Assembly: GCA_964525935.1 (NCBI GenBank)
Contig: CAZGJZ010000001.1
Coordinates: forward strand, 248,001 to 312,000
Length of the DNA: 64,000 bases
Source: UBA2377 sp964525935
Lineage (GTDB): Bacteria > Verrucomicrobiota > Verrucomicrobiia > Opitutales > Opitutaceae
Direction: 5' to 3'
Shown here: piece by piece, positions 51,768 to 60,686 of the stretch
Layout: every line of letters begins with the position of its first letter
Position numbering within the stretch: the first letter of the stretch is position 1
The notes under the pieces: model-generated
Databases searched by the model: none
The model's input: only the letters and a program-made list of their open reading frames with translations
What the model was told of the DNA's origin: nothing
Program-made: the position numbers and the translations under genes

Positions 51768-52766
51768 GTGATTGCTTCCGTTGCTTTCCGCAATTTCAAG
51801 GCGCTGCGTGGCACGCAGCTGAAGCTGCTGCCGTTTAACCTCGTCATCGGTCCCAACGGCAGCGGCAAGACCAGCCTCATCCAGGCACTGCTTCGCCTGC
51901 GCACGCTGTCCCGGCTGCCGCTCGCCACGCCCGCACCCGGCGGCACGGCGACCCGTGCCGATGGCCCGGAGATTATCTTCAATTTCGATCCGCCGCATGC
52001 CGCGCTCACCGCCCGGCTCGCGTGCGTGTCGGATCTCGTCTGCGATCTGCTTGAGATCAACCCGCCTGACGCCGCGGATTGGCCGGCGCTGCAGTCCCGC
52101 ATCGGACGCATTCGTTCCTACCTGTTCGACCACTACGCGATCCCGGTTCCCGCCGGTCGGCCCGACAGCGCGGAGCTCGCGTCCAATGGCGGCAATCTCG
52201 CGGCCGTGCTCGCCCGCTGGCACACGCGGGCGCCGGCGCTCTTTGCCCAGCTGGAGGCCGAACTCGTGCGCATCATGCCGGAGTTTGGCGGGATCGAATT
52301 CCGCCCGCGCCGCGATGGCGTCATGGAGTTTGCCCTGCGGCTGAAGGACGGCTCCGAAATCGTGGCCGCCGAAAACCTCTCCCAAGGCACGCTCTACACG
52401 ATCGCCATGCTGGCGCTCGCCTTTGATCCGACGCCGCCGTCGGTCGTGTGCATCGAGGAGATCGACCGCGGCATCCACCCGCGGATGCTGCGCGAGGTGC
52501 GCGACATGCTTTACCGCCTGAGCTATCCCGCCTCCTTTGGCCTGGACCGCCCGCCGGTGCAGGTGATCGTCACCACGCATTCGCCCTACCTGCTCGACCT
52601 GTTCCGCGACCATCCGGAGGAGATCGTGATCTCCCAGAAGCATGGCAACGCCGCCCACTTCGAGCGCCTGGCCGACCGAGCTGACCTCAACGAACTCCTC
52701 AGCGAAGGCACGCTCGGCGACATGTGGTTCAGCGGTATTCTGGGCGGCGTCCCCGAGGAGCCATGA
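51768..52766 (+). CDS. AAA family (SMC/RecF-like) ATPase of a two-gene pair
   Basis: A 332-residue ATPase starting at GTG 51768. Walker A GPNGSGKTS is at residues 28-36 after FRNFKALRGTQLKLLPFNLV. An ABC-type signature LSQGTLYTIAML lies near 204, Walker B CIEEIDRGIHP near 230 and the switch VIVTTHSPYLLDLF near 266. There is no coiled-coil arm, so it belongs to the short AAA_15/AAA_21-type enzymes seen with OLD nucleases and defence systems. It overlaps the next gene by ATGA (52763-52766), so the products probably act together. Confidence 0.88.
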   Translation: MIASVAFRNFKALRGTQLKLLPFNLVIGPNGSGKTSLIQALLRLRTLSRLPLATPAPGGTATRADGPEIIFNFDPPHAALTARLACVSDLVCDLLEINPPDAADWPALQSRIGRIRSYLFDHYAIPVPAGRPDSAELASNGGNLAAVLARWHTRAPALFAQLEAELVRIMPEFGGIEFRPRRDGVMEFALRLKDGSEIVAAENLSQGTLYTIAMLALAFDPTPPSVVCIEEIDRGIHPRMLREVRDMLYRLSYPASFGLDRPPVQVIVTTHSPYLLDLFRDHPEEIVISQKHGNAAHFERLADRADLNELLSEGTLGDMWFSGILGGVPEEP

Positions 52767-53413
52767 AGGTTGCGCTCCTCAGCGAATCTCCCGCCGACGA
52801 AATCGCGATCAAGGTCCTCGTCGAAGCCGTGCTCGGCGAGCCCATCCGCCAGGTGCAACCCGCATTGCGCGCACGTGGCTGGCCGAATGTCGCCCAAGTG
52901 CTGCCGCCGGTGTTGCGTCACCTGCATTTCAACACCGACGCCGCCGGCCTCGTGGTCGTGGTGGATTCGGACGACTCGGTCGTGCACACCGCCGCGCACG
53001 AGGCGCCGAACTACTATCACCCGCACTGCCGGATCTGCTACCTGCGCGCCGTTTACCGGCAGACGATGAAGAAAATCCCGCCCGCGCGCGGTCGCGAACG
53101 GGTCTTGCGCTGCGTCGGCGTGGCGGTTCCCGCCGTCGAAGCCTGGTATCTCTGCGGCCGCGACAATTCCGTGGGCGAGGCCACCTGGCTGGCCGGGCAG
53201 GAGAAGGGGCGTCCGCCTTACACGCGCAAGGATCTCAAATGGCGCGTCTACGGCACCGAACGCCCGACGCTCCCGCACGAGATCGACTGTGCGCTGCGCG
53301 AAGTGCAGCGCCATCGTCATGATACGCGCCGGCTCGAGGCCGATTTCCCGGGCGGCTTCGGTTCCCTCGCGCGCGACCTGCGGACTTGGACACAACCGGC
53401 CAAGCCGGTCTGA
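52763..53413 (+). CDS. TOPRIM-like (DUF4276-like) partner of the AAA ATPase
   Basis: A 216-residue protein. The N-terminal strand and acidic motif VALLSESPADE (Glu8) come first. VVVVDSDDS follows (Asp68, Asp70, Asp71), then VAVPAVEAWYLCGRD (Glu126, Trp128). Order and spacing resemble TOPRIM/DUF4276 proteins, whose acidic residues bind metal for nucleic-acid cleavage. The remainder is basic, with several histidines (PNYYHPHCRICYLRA). Nuclease activity is inferred, and a plain DUF4276 function is unknown. The start overlaps the ATPase stop and is preceded by GAGGAG. Confidence 0.72.
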   Translation: MKVALLSESPADEIAIKVLVEAVLGEPIRQVQPALRARGWPNVAQVLPPVLRHLHFNTDAAGLVVVVDSDDSVVHTAAHEAPNYYHPHCRICYLRAVYRQTMKKIPPARGRERVLRCVGVAVPAVEAWYLCGRDNSVGEATWLAGQEKGRPPYTRKDLKWRVYGTERPTLPHEIDCALREVQRHRHDTRRLEADFPGGFGSLARDLRTWTQPAKPV

Positions 53414-53515
53414 ACGCGCCGGCACCAGAAGAATTTCGCGTTAATTTTCAACTGCGCGCCCGCCAGAATAACTTTGAAAAATCCCGGTGCATTGTCGGCA
53501 TAGACCCACGCGCTC

Positions 53516-55750
53516 ATGCCACCCCTGCTGACCCCCAAGCGTTCCTACCTGCCGGCGTTTCTGGAAATCGTCGCCACCGCCATCGCCAAGCTGCTCTATC
53601 GCGTGCGCTCCCGCGGGGCGTCGCACATTCCCGCGCAGGGCGGCGTGCTGCTCCTCGCCAATCACCTGTCCTACGTCGACCCGGTGGTCCTGCAGCTGGC
53701 CTGTCCGCGTCCGATCCGGTTCATTGGCCACAAGAGCCTGCGCGAAAATCCTTTCCTCGACTGGGTCTTCCGCATGAGCGGCGCCATTCCGATCTCCAGC
53801 AAGAGCTCCACCGAGGCCATGCGCCGCGCCATCCGCGCGCTTGAGGCGGGCGAGGTCGTCGCGATTTTTCCCGAGGGTCATATCTCCCGCACCGGCCAGC
53901 TCATGGCGATCCAGCGCGGCTTCGAAATGATCGCCCGCCGCGCCAAGGTGCCGGTCGTCCCGGCGTTCATCGACGGCGTGTGGGGCTCGGTCTTTTCCTT
54001 TGCGGGTAACACCTACCTGTGGAAATCCCCGCGCCTGAAGCCGACGCCGGTCTTCGTGCAATTCGGTGCGCCGATCCCGCCCGAGGCGGTCGAGGCGGCC
54101 GGTGTGCGCAAGGTCATGCTCGATCTCGGTGCCGAGGCGTTCGAGGAGCGTCCCGTCCTGCGCCGCCACCTCGCCCGCGAGTGTATCCGTGCCCTCGTGA
54201 AGCACCCCTGGCACCTCGCCGTCGTGGACCGCACCGCCGACCGACGCGAGGTCAAGGCCGGCCAACTCGCCGCCGCCGCCGCCGCGCTGTCGCGGCACAT
54301 CCGGAAAACGATTCCGGAAAAACGCGTCGGCATCGTGCTCCCGCCCGGCGCCGGCGCGTTCATTGCCAACCTCGCCGTGATGTGCGCGGGGAAAATCCCC
54401 GTGAATCTCAACTTCACCGCCGGCAAGACGGCGCTGGAGGCGAGCATGAAGATCGGCGGCGTGAGCACCGTGCTCTCCGCCGACGCGGTCCGCCAAAAGG
54501 TGCCGGGCTTTCCCTGGCCGGAGCGCACGCTGGACCTGCGCGCGGAGATCGCCGCGATGGGCGGCAAGAAAGCGATTCTCCCCTGGCTGATCGCCGCCTG
54601 GCTCGTGCCCAACCAGTGGTTTGCCAGCCTGCTCGGCCTGCCGCGGATCGGCGACCGCGCTGAGGCGGGCCTGCTCTTTACGAGCGGCAGTTCCGGCGAG
54701 CCGAAGGGCGTGGCGCTCTCGCACCGCAACATCCTCGCCAACTGCTCACAGATTTCTTCGCTCTCGATCCTGCCCGAGTCGGCCTCGCTGGTCGGCTGCC
54801 TGCCGTTGTTTCACAGCATGGGGTTCACCGTCACGCTGTGGTATCCGATGATCCGTGGCTGCAAGGTCGTCACCATTCCGAGTCCGCTCGACACGCGCAA
54901 AATCATCGACGCCATCCGCGACGAGGAGGCCACCGTGCTCCTCGGTGCGCCGACTTTCATCCGGCCAATTTTGCGCAAGGCCCAACCGGGCGAGCTGCGT
55001 TCCCTCGAGCTGGTGGTGACCGGCGCCGAAAAACTGCCCGACGATCTCTACAAGGCGTTTCTCGAAACTTTCCACATTGAGATCATGCAAGGCTACGGGC
55101 TCACCGAGACCACCCCGGCGACCAATATCAACCAGCATCATCCGCCGGTCACCACCGCCACGGCGGAGCCGCAGATCGGCAAGCGCGCCGGCTCCACCGG
55201 CCGCCTCCTGCCGGGCATGACGGTGCGCATTGTGCACCCCGAGACCGGCGAGGAAGTGCCCACCGGCGACCAGGGCATCGTGTGGTTCAAAGGCGCCAAC
55301 GTCTTCAGCGGCTATCTCGACGATCCGCAGAAAACCCAGGCGGCCTTCCGCGACGGCTGGTTTGTGACCGGCGACCTTGGGCGGCTCGACGACGAGGGTT
55401 TCCTGTTTATCGAGGGTCGGCTCTCGCGTTTCTCCAAGATCGGCGCGGAGATGATCCCGCACGGCACCATCGAGCAGACTGTCGCCGAGACCTTCGCGCT
55501 GGATCAGTCCGAGGGTCCGGCCATCGCCGTCATGGGCGTGCCCGACAAATCCAAGGGCGAAGCGCTGGTCCTGCTCACGACCGTGCCCATCACCTCGGAC
55601 GCGTTGCGCGACAAGCTCCTTGCCGCCGGTCTCACCAATCTCTGGGTGCCGAAGGTCATCCACCGCGTGGACAAAATCCCCGTGCTCGGCACCGGTAAGC
55701 TCGACCTGAAACGCTGCCGTGATGTCGCGTTGCAGGCCGTGGCGGACTAA
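53516..55750 (+). CDS. Acyltransferase/acyl-ACP synthetase fusion (Aas-like)
   Basis: A 744-residue fusion. The N-terminal PlsC domain (about 30-215) has the HX4D motif NHLSYVDPVV, then IFPEGHISRTGQL. The rest is an AMP-forming acyl ligase, with FTSGSSGEPKGVALSHRNIL, GYGLTETTPATNIN, GDLGRLDDEGFLFIEGR and a terminal GKLDLKR lysine. E. coli Aas reacylates 2-acyl-lysophospholipid using acyl-ACP made by its own synthetase half. No transporter domain (LplT) is attached. It likely recycles lysophospholipids at the inner membrane. Confidence 0.9.
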   Translation: MPPLLTPKRSYLPAFLEIVATAIAKLLYRVRSRGASHIPAQGGVLLLANHLSYVDPVVLQLACPRPIRFIGHKSLRENPFLDWVFRMSGAIPISSKSSTEAMRRAIRALEAGEVVAIFPEGHISRTGQLMAIQRGFEMIARRAKVPVVPAFIDGVWGSVFSFAGNTYLWKSPRLKPTPVFVQFGAPIPPEAVEAAGVRKVMLDLGAEAFEERPVLRRHLARECIRALVKHPWHLAVVDRTADRREVKAGQLAAAAAALSRHIRKTIPEKRVGIVLPPGAGAFIANLAVMCAGKIPVNLNFTAGKTALEASMKIGGVSTVLSADAVRQKVPGFPWPERTLDLRAEIAAMGGKKAILPWLIAAWLVPNQWFASLLGLPRIGDRAEAGLLFTSGSSGEPKGVALSHRNILANCSQISSLSILPESASLVGCLPLFHSMGFTVTLWYPMIRGCKVVTIPSPLDTRKIIDAIRDEEATVLLGAPTFIRPILRKAQPGELRSLELVVTGAEKLPDDLYKAFLETFHIEIMQGYGLTETTPATNINQHHPPVTTATAEPQIGKRAGSTGRLLPGMTVRIVHPETGEEVPTGDQGIVWFKGANVFSGYLDDPQKTQAAFRDGWFVTGDLGRLDDEGFLFIEGRLSRFSKIGAEMIPHGTIEQTVAETFALDQSEGPAIAVMGVPDKSKGEALVLLTTVPITSDALRDKLLAAGLTNLWVPKVIHRVDKIPVLGTGKLDLKRCRDVALQAVAD

Positions 55751-55953
55751 CGCGCTCAGGACAGGGGTCGCGCGCGGTCGCCGAGGCTGGGTCGAAGGGA
55801 CGGGTTCCGCTGAGGGGTCCGGCTGAACAATCAAGATCGATTTGTGATGATGCCGCACACTCCCTTCTTGCATGGCGCGGGGCGGGGTGGAAAACAGGGC
55901 CGGTCACTCCTTTCACCCAACCCTCGGGCCCAGCCCTCACGTTTGTTTACGCC

Positions 55954-56784
55954 ATGAAACTCACCGAACAGCAGATCACGTATTTCAAAACCTTTGGCTT
56001 TCTTAAATTCCCCGGTCTCCTCAATGACCGCATCGACGAGATCATTCGCGAATTCGAAGCCATCTTCGCCAAGCGCGGCGGCGGCCATCACGGCAAGCCG
56101 CACGAGGGCAAGCAGCGCTCGTGCATCGTGCCTTTCCCCGACCAGAGCGTCGTGCTTTCGAGCCTCCTCGATGATCCGCGCATCCATGGCATCGCCGCCG
56201 GCCTGCTGGGCGACGATTTCAACTACATGCCGAGCGACGGTAACTATTATTCGGGCGACACCGGCTGGCACTCCGACGGCTGGCACAAGGAGCACCTGCA
56301 CATCAAGATCGCCTACTATCTCGATCCGCTGACGCGCGACACCGGCTGTCTCCGCGTGATTCCGGGTAGCCACAAGGACGGCGACGTTTTTGCCAAGTCG
56401 GTCAACGATCAGATTTACAGCTGCGAAAAGACTTGGGGTATCCACGGCCGTGACGTGCCCTGTGTCGCGCTTGAGACCAAGCCCGGCGATATCCTGGTGT
56501 TCAACCACAACACCAAGCACGGAGCCTTCGGCGGCAGCGGCTGGCGCCGGATGTTTACGATGAATCTCTGCCAGCGCTATCCCGAGGCGCGCCTCCAGGA
56601 ACTGCGCGACTATCTCAACGGGGTCTCCCGTTTCTGGGTCGATCGCGCCTATGGCGACATCATGATGCAGACCGCCACGCCTGCGCGCATGCGCCACCTC
56701 GAACAGGTCATGGCCAACGACGGCCACCTGGCCGAACTCTCCCGCAAGGCCCGCGCCGAAATGGCCGAGCCGGCCCGCGGTTGA
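55954..56784 (+). CDS. Phytanoyl-CoA dioxygenase (PhyH) family protein
   Basis: A 276-residue Fe(II)/2-oxoglutarate dioxygenase-like protein. It begins LTEQQITYFKTFGFLKFPGL, the usual PhyH opening. The metal site is GWHSDGWHKEH (His and Asp), with the distal His in FNHNTKHGAFGGSGWRRMF. The double-stranded beta-helix core includes YYLDPLTRDTGCLRVIPGSH. The substrate cannot be deduced. Confidence 0.9.
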   Translation: MKLTEQQITYFKTFGFLKFPGLLNDRIDEIIREFEAIFAKRGGGHHGKPHEGKQRSCIVPFPDQSVVLSSLLDDPRIHGIAAGLLGDDFNYMPSDGNYYSGDTGWHSDGWHKEHLHIKIAYYLDPLTRDTGCLRVIPGSHKDGDVFAKSVNDQIYSCEKTWGIHGRDVPCVALETKPGDILVFNHNTKHGAFGGSGWRRMFTMNLCQRYPEARLQELRDYLNGVSRFWVDRAYGDIMMQTATPARMRHLEQVMANDGHLAELSRKARAEMAEPARG

Positions 56785-56862
56785 GGGATTGCGACGTCGC
56801 TGCCGGTAGCCCTGGGCGTGAGCTCAGTGAAGTTCGGTCCCCAGGCTTGCTGGGGGCACGCT

Positions 56863-57495
56863 TTATTCTTTCGACCCTGCCGCGACCAGCCCCGCGAGCT
56901 GCTCGCGCATGACGATCCGATAGGCGGGTTGGTAACGTTCGCGGAAAATCTTCGAGTGCCGCACCGCGGGCCAGGCGTCCGCGGCCATTTTCCGACCGTA
57001 ATCGCGCGCGGCTTCGGCCGAAAAGGGCAGGGCGCCGGATTCAGCGAGCGCGACGACCTGCTCCCACGCGAGGGCGAGGGCTTCGCGCGAACCGCGGTAG
57101 CCATTGGCCGTCTGCACAAAGGCCGCCACGAGCCGGGCTGGGTCGCCCTTGCGGGCGACGAAGGGCCGCAAGTGGATGCGCACAATCCGGCCGTCGGGCG
57201 TGATCGGATCGACGAGCGGTTCGTCCGGACCGGGGCCCAGGGTGGCGAGTTCACGTTCCATCCAACGCGCGGCGGCGGCCGGGTCGCCTACGGCATGCTC
57301 GCTGCCGAGGCAGGCTTGCACGAGCAGCTTGTAGCAATCCTGCAACTGCAGCTCCGGGTAGCGCGCGAGATGTTGCGCGAGCATGGGCCTAAAATCGCCA
57401 GGTGCGGTTTCGACTGCCAGCATGCGGTCCGCAACGGCCATGAATAGTAAACCGGCGATGACGGCCGTTCGCTTCAATTGGCGGAGCAAATTCAC
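56863..57495 (-). CDS. Conserved exported protein of unknown function
   Basis: A 210-residue protein. I place the start at GTG 57495, which gives a signal peptide (NLLRQLKRTAVIAGLLFMAV, then DRMLAVETAPG). The open frame continues far upstream into the divergent oxidoreductase gene and is rejected there. Mature sequence has LQLQDCYKLLVQACLGSEHA, PLVDPITPDGRIVRIHLRPF and ALAWEQVVALAESG. I recall similar uncharacterised proteins in other phyla but no function. It converges on the PhyH gene. Confidence 0.7.
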   Translation of the reverse strand: MNLLRQLKRTAVIAGLLFMAVADRMLAVETAPGDFRPMLAQHLARYPELQLQDCYKLLVQACLGSEHAVGDPAAAARWMERELATLGPGPDEPLVDPITPDGRIVRIHLRPFVARKGDPARLVAAFVQTANGYRGSREALALAWEQVVALAESGALPFSAEAARDYGRKMAADAWPAVRHSKIFRERYQPAYRIVMREQLAGLVAAGSKE

Positions 57496-57700
57496 GCTTC
57501 GAGTATCGTGAAACCTCGCCGTGAAGGTCGAGTGGCTTTCATGAAACAGCGAAATTGACCACGGATTGCGCGAATGGCACGGATTCGATTCCGAGTAGAC
57601 CGGCGTGGTTGATGCAGCTGTGCCATCTGGGCAATCCGTGGTTGCCTGACTTCTGGAATTTCGGCTCGGCGGCGGCGCGGCCGGTGGATTTGATCTCTCC

Positions 57701-58726
57701 ATGGAAACCAAACTGCGCATCGGTGTCGTTGGAGCGGGAGCCAATACGCGCGCGAAGCACATCCCCGGCTTGCGCGCGCTGCCCAGTGTCGAAGTGGCCG
57801 CCGTCGTAAATCGCACGCGGGAGTCGTCGGCGAAGGCCGCGCACGAGCTGGGGATTCCCCGCGCGGCCGCTGATTGGCGCGAGCTGGTGGCGGCACCAGA
57901 CATTGAGGCGATCTGCATCGGCACCTGGCCGTATTTGCATGCGGAGATTTCGCTCGCGGCCCTCGCGGCCGGCAAACACGTGCTGACGGAGGCGCGCATG
58001 GCGATGAACGCGATGGAGGCGGAGGCGATGGTGGCGGGCCTGGCGGCGGCGCAAGTGCGGTGGCCGGGTCTCGTCGCGCAGATTGTGCCGTCGCCGATCA
58101 CCTTTGCCTACGACCGCACCGTGCAAGCCCTGCTCGCCGGCGGGACGCTGGGCGAGTTGCGCGAAGTGTCGATCGTCAACGCCAGCGCGGCGTTGGCCGA
58201 CCCGCGCAAGCCGATCACCTGGCGGCAGCGTTTCGAATGGAGCGGCGTCAACACGCAGACGCTCGGCATTCATTACGAGGCCGTGCTGCGCTGGCTTGGA
58301 CTCGATGCGACGGTGGAGTCCGCGACGGCGGCGACCCTCACGCGTGAGCGACCGGATGAAACCGGTCGGATGATTCCGGTGACGGTGCCCGATCGCGTGA
58401 CCATCGCCGGCCGTTACCCCAATGGAGCGGGACTCACCGCGCTGTTCAGCGGCGTGGAGACGACCACGCCCCGCAACGAGATCACGCTCACGGGAACGCG
58501 CGCCCGCCTGCGACTCGATCTGAACGCGGACACGCTTTGGTTGCAGCCGCAGGGTGGCCAAGAGCAGCGCGTCGCCATTGACCCAGCCAAGCGTGACACA
58601 TGGCGGGTGGAGGAGGACTTTGTGACCAGCATTCGCACCGGCGCACCGGTGCGGTTGACGGATTTCGCCACAGGTCTCCGCTACATGCGCTTCACCGAGG
58701 CGGCGTGGAAGGCATGGCAGGAGTGA
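57701..58726 (+). CDS. Gfo/Idh/MocA family oxidoreductase
   Basis: A 341-residue NAD(P)-dependent oxidoreductase. The N-terminal Rossmann motif reads IGVVGAGANTRAKHIPGLRA. The nucleotide-contact region is ICIGTWPYLHAEISLAALAA, and GKHVLTEARMAMNAMEAEAM carries the position of the family EKP motif as LTEARM. The C-terminal domain is a standard alpha/beta substrate domain. Sugars or inositol are typical substrates; the exact one is unknown. Confidence 0.88.
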   Translation: METKLRIGVVGAGANTRAKHIPGLRALPSVEVAAVVNRTRESSAKAAHELGIPRAAADWRELVAAPDIEAICIGTWPYLHAEISLAALAAGKHVLTEARMAMNAMEAEAMVAGLAAAQVRWPGLVAQIVPSPITFAYDRTVQALLAGGTLGELREVSIVNASAALADPRKPITWRQRFEWSGVNTQTLGIHYEAVLRWLGLDATVESATAATLTRERPDETGRMIPVTVPDRVTIAGRYPNGAGLTALFSGVETTTPRNEITLTGTRARLRLDLNADTLWLQPQGGQEQRVAIDPAKRDTWRVEEDFVTSIRTGAPVRLTDFATGLRYMRFTEAAWKAWQE

Positions 58727-58802
58727 GCGGCGAATAAGGGGTTGGCTGCGTGCGTTGTCGCGCTCGCCCTGACGCTCATGGTCGTGCGGTCAGAGACTGG
58801 CG

Positions 58803-59285
58803 CTACTTTGCCGGTGGCTGGGCTGCGCTGGCTTTCTGTTGCATGGCGCTGGCGGGTGGGGCCGGGCGGTCGTATTGATTGATGACGAGGTAACGCAGCT
58901 CGGTGTCACCGACGTTGCGGATGCCGTGTTCGTGCCATGAGGGGCAGTAGAGCAGGGTCATGGGGCCGACGGTGCGGCGCGCGCCGTCGAGGTAGAATTC
59001 GGCGGTGCCTTCGAGCACGAAGAAAAACTCGTCCTCCGCGTGGCGATGGGGCGGGTGCGTCGCGAGATGCGGGCCGACGACGCTGAGCTTGACGGTCTTG
59101 TCGGGGATGAGGGTGGAATCGGCGAACCAATATTGGTAACCCACGGCAGTCTGCTTGACCTTGGCGGGGTCGAAGGAATTGACGCAGTTGGCGATCGAGT
59201 AGCCGGGCGAGGGCGCGGCGGGTTCGCTGGCGAACAGGGCGCTGGCGCCGGCGATAAGCAGCAAGCTAAGTGAAGTGGGTTTCAT
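58803..59285 (-). CDS. Exported cupin-domain protein
   Basis: A 160-residue protein with a signal peptide (SLSLLLIAGASALFASEPAA). A single cupin follows: first motif HPPHRHAEDEFFFVLEGTAEF with metal-binding His and Glu residues, second motif MTLLYCPSWHEHGIRNVGDT. The C-terminus is Ala/Gln/Lys rich. Cupins of this size often bind small molecules or metals; the role here is unknown. It converges on the oxidoreductase gene. Confidence 0.83.
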   Translation of the reverse strand: MKPTSLSLLLIAGASALFASEPAAPSPGYSIANCVNSFDPAKVKQTAVGYQYWFADSTLIPDKTVKLSVVGPHLATHPPHRHAEDEFFFVLEGTAEFYLDGARRTVGPMTLLYCPSWHEHGIRNVGDTELRYLVINQYDRPAPPASAMQQKASAAQPPAK

Positions 59286-59403
59286 GGATGGGGGGAGCGG
59301 TGAATAGGTGCGGAGGGTTATCGATCCAGGCCAGCCGCGCCTGGGGTGGGGTCATGCGCGGAAGCTGAGCGATGGGCGCGGGTTGGGTGACGGGATTTCG
59401 GGC

Positions 59404-59434
59404 GAAAAAAAGCCCGGGCGGTGAGGCCCGGGCT
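59404..59434 (-). terminator. Intrinsic terminator of the sugar kinase gene
   Basis: On the minus strand AGCCCGGGC (59434-59426) pairs with GCCCGGGCT (59419-59411), a perfect nine-bp stem with a six-base loop, followed by a run of seven T residues (59410-59404). It lies 17 bp after the kinase stop codon. Confidence 0.9.
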
Positions 59435-59451
59435 GGAGAGAACGATAAAGA

Positions 59452-60546
59452 TTAGCGCACCACGCGGGCGCCGCCGCCCTTCATGAGCTTCTCGACTTCC
59501 TTCTGCGTGGCCATCGAGGTGTCGCCGGGTGTCGTGCTCGCGAACGCGCCATGGGCCGCGCCGTAGTCGACGGCGAGCTGCGGGTCGTTCTTCGAGAGGA
59601 AGCCGAACTGCAGGCCGGAGGCGAACGAGTCGCCGCCGCCGACGCGGTCGAGGATCTCGAGGCGCGGATACTGGCGGCTCTCGTAGAACTTGCCGGCGTG
59701 CCAGAGGATCGCGCTCCAGTCGTTGACCGTCGCGGTGTGCACGTGGCGCAGCGTGGTGGCGGCGACCTTGAAGTTGGGGAACTCCTTCACGGCGGTCTCG
59801 ATCATCGTCTTGAAGGCGTTGGTCTCGATGTGCTTGAGGTCCTCGGCACCCTTGACGGCGAAGCCGAGCGAGGCGGTGAAGTCCTCCTCGTTGCCGATCA
59901 TGACGTCGACATACTTGGCGATCTCGCGGTTGACCTCCTGGGCCTTCTTGAGGCCGCCGATGGTCTTCCAGAGCGAGGGACGGTAGTTGAGATCGTAGCT
60001 GACGATGGTGCCGTGCTTGTTGGCGGCCTTGACGGCCTCAACGGTCAGCTCGGCGGTGGAGGCGGAGAGCGCGGCGAAGATGCCGCCGGTGTGAAACCAG
60101 CGGACGCCGAGCTTGCCGAAAATGTGGTCCCAGTCGAAGTCGCCCGGCTTGAGCTGCGAGGCGGCGGTGTTGCCGCGATCGGGGACGCCGACGGCGCCGC
60201 GGATGCCGAAGCCGCGCTCGGTGAAGTTGAGGCCGTTGCGGACGGTGCGGCCGATGCCGTCGTCTTCGCGCCACTTGATGAAGTCGGTGGCGACGCCGCC
60301 CTGCATGATGAAGTCCTCGACGAGGTGGCCGACTTCGTTGTCGACGAAGGCGGTGCAGACGGCGGTCTTCAGGTTGAAGCATTTCCGCAGGCCGCGGGAG
60401 GTGTTGTATTCGCCGCCGCCCTCCCACGCGGTGAAGCTGCGCGCGGTGCGCACGCGGCCTTCGCCGGGGTCAAGGCGGAGCATGACCTCGCCGAGCGAGA
60501 GTTGATCAAAGGCACAGGAACTGGCGGGTTTGATTTGGAGGGACAT
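59452..60546 (-). CDS. kdgK: PfkB-family sugar kinase, probable 2-dehydro-3-deoxygluconokinase
   Basis: A 364-residue ribokinase-fold enzyme from the ATG at 60546. Motifs are LSLGEVMLRLDPGEGRVRTA, the substrate-lid region EGGGEYNTSRGLRKCF, SYDLNYRPSLW (typical of KDG kinases) and the catalytic DRVGGGDSFASGLQFG. It would phosphorylate 2-keto-3-deoxygluconate in hexuronate or Entner-Doudoroff-type catabolism. The substrate is inferred from the DLNYRPSLW motif only. It is divergent from the FAD oxidase gene. Confidence 0.82.
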   Translation of the reverse strand: MSLQIKPASSCAFDQLSLGEVMLRLDPGEGRVRTARSFTAWEGGGEYNTSRGLRKCFNLKTAVCTAFVDNEVGHLVEDFIMQGGVATDFIKWREDDGIGRTVRNGLNFTERGFGIRGAVGVPDRGNTAASQLKPGDFDWDHIFGKLGVRWFHTGGIFAALSASTAELTVEAVKAANKHGTIVSYDLNYRPSLWKTIGGLKKAQEVNREIAKYVDVMIGNEEDFTASLGFAVKGAEDLKHIETNAFKTMIETAVKEFPNFKVAATTLRHVHTATVNDWSAILWHAGKFYESRQYPRLEILDRVGGGDSFASGLQFGFLSKNDPQLAVDYGAAHGAFASTTPGDTSMATQKEVEKLMKGGGARVVR

Positions 60547-60627
60547 GGTTGAATAGGGGGTGGATGAAGGAAGGTCGGAAATAAAAGTGAAAACGACCCG
60601 CATGCCGACGGTCAACTGCCGTAATTT

Positions 60628-60639
60628 TTCACTGGTGAA
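60628..60639. promoter_or_regulatory. Operator-like inverted repeat between kdgK and the FAD oxidase gene
   Basis: TTCAC-TG-GTGAA at 60628-60639 is a perfect five-bp inverted repeat in the 140-bp divergent spacer. Its position could let one regulator control both genes. Short palindromes occur by chance, so this is only a candidate. Confidence 0.35.
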
Positions 60640-60686
60640 CCGATTCTGCTGTTGGCGGCGGCGGGTGCACGTGTGATGAACGGGGG

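Noticed and set aside
57496..58101. N-terminal extension of the exported protein at 56863-57495
   Set aside because: It runs antisense through the Gfo/Idh oxidoreductase gene, and GTG 57495 gives a proper signal peptide.
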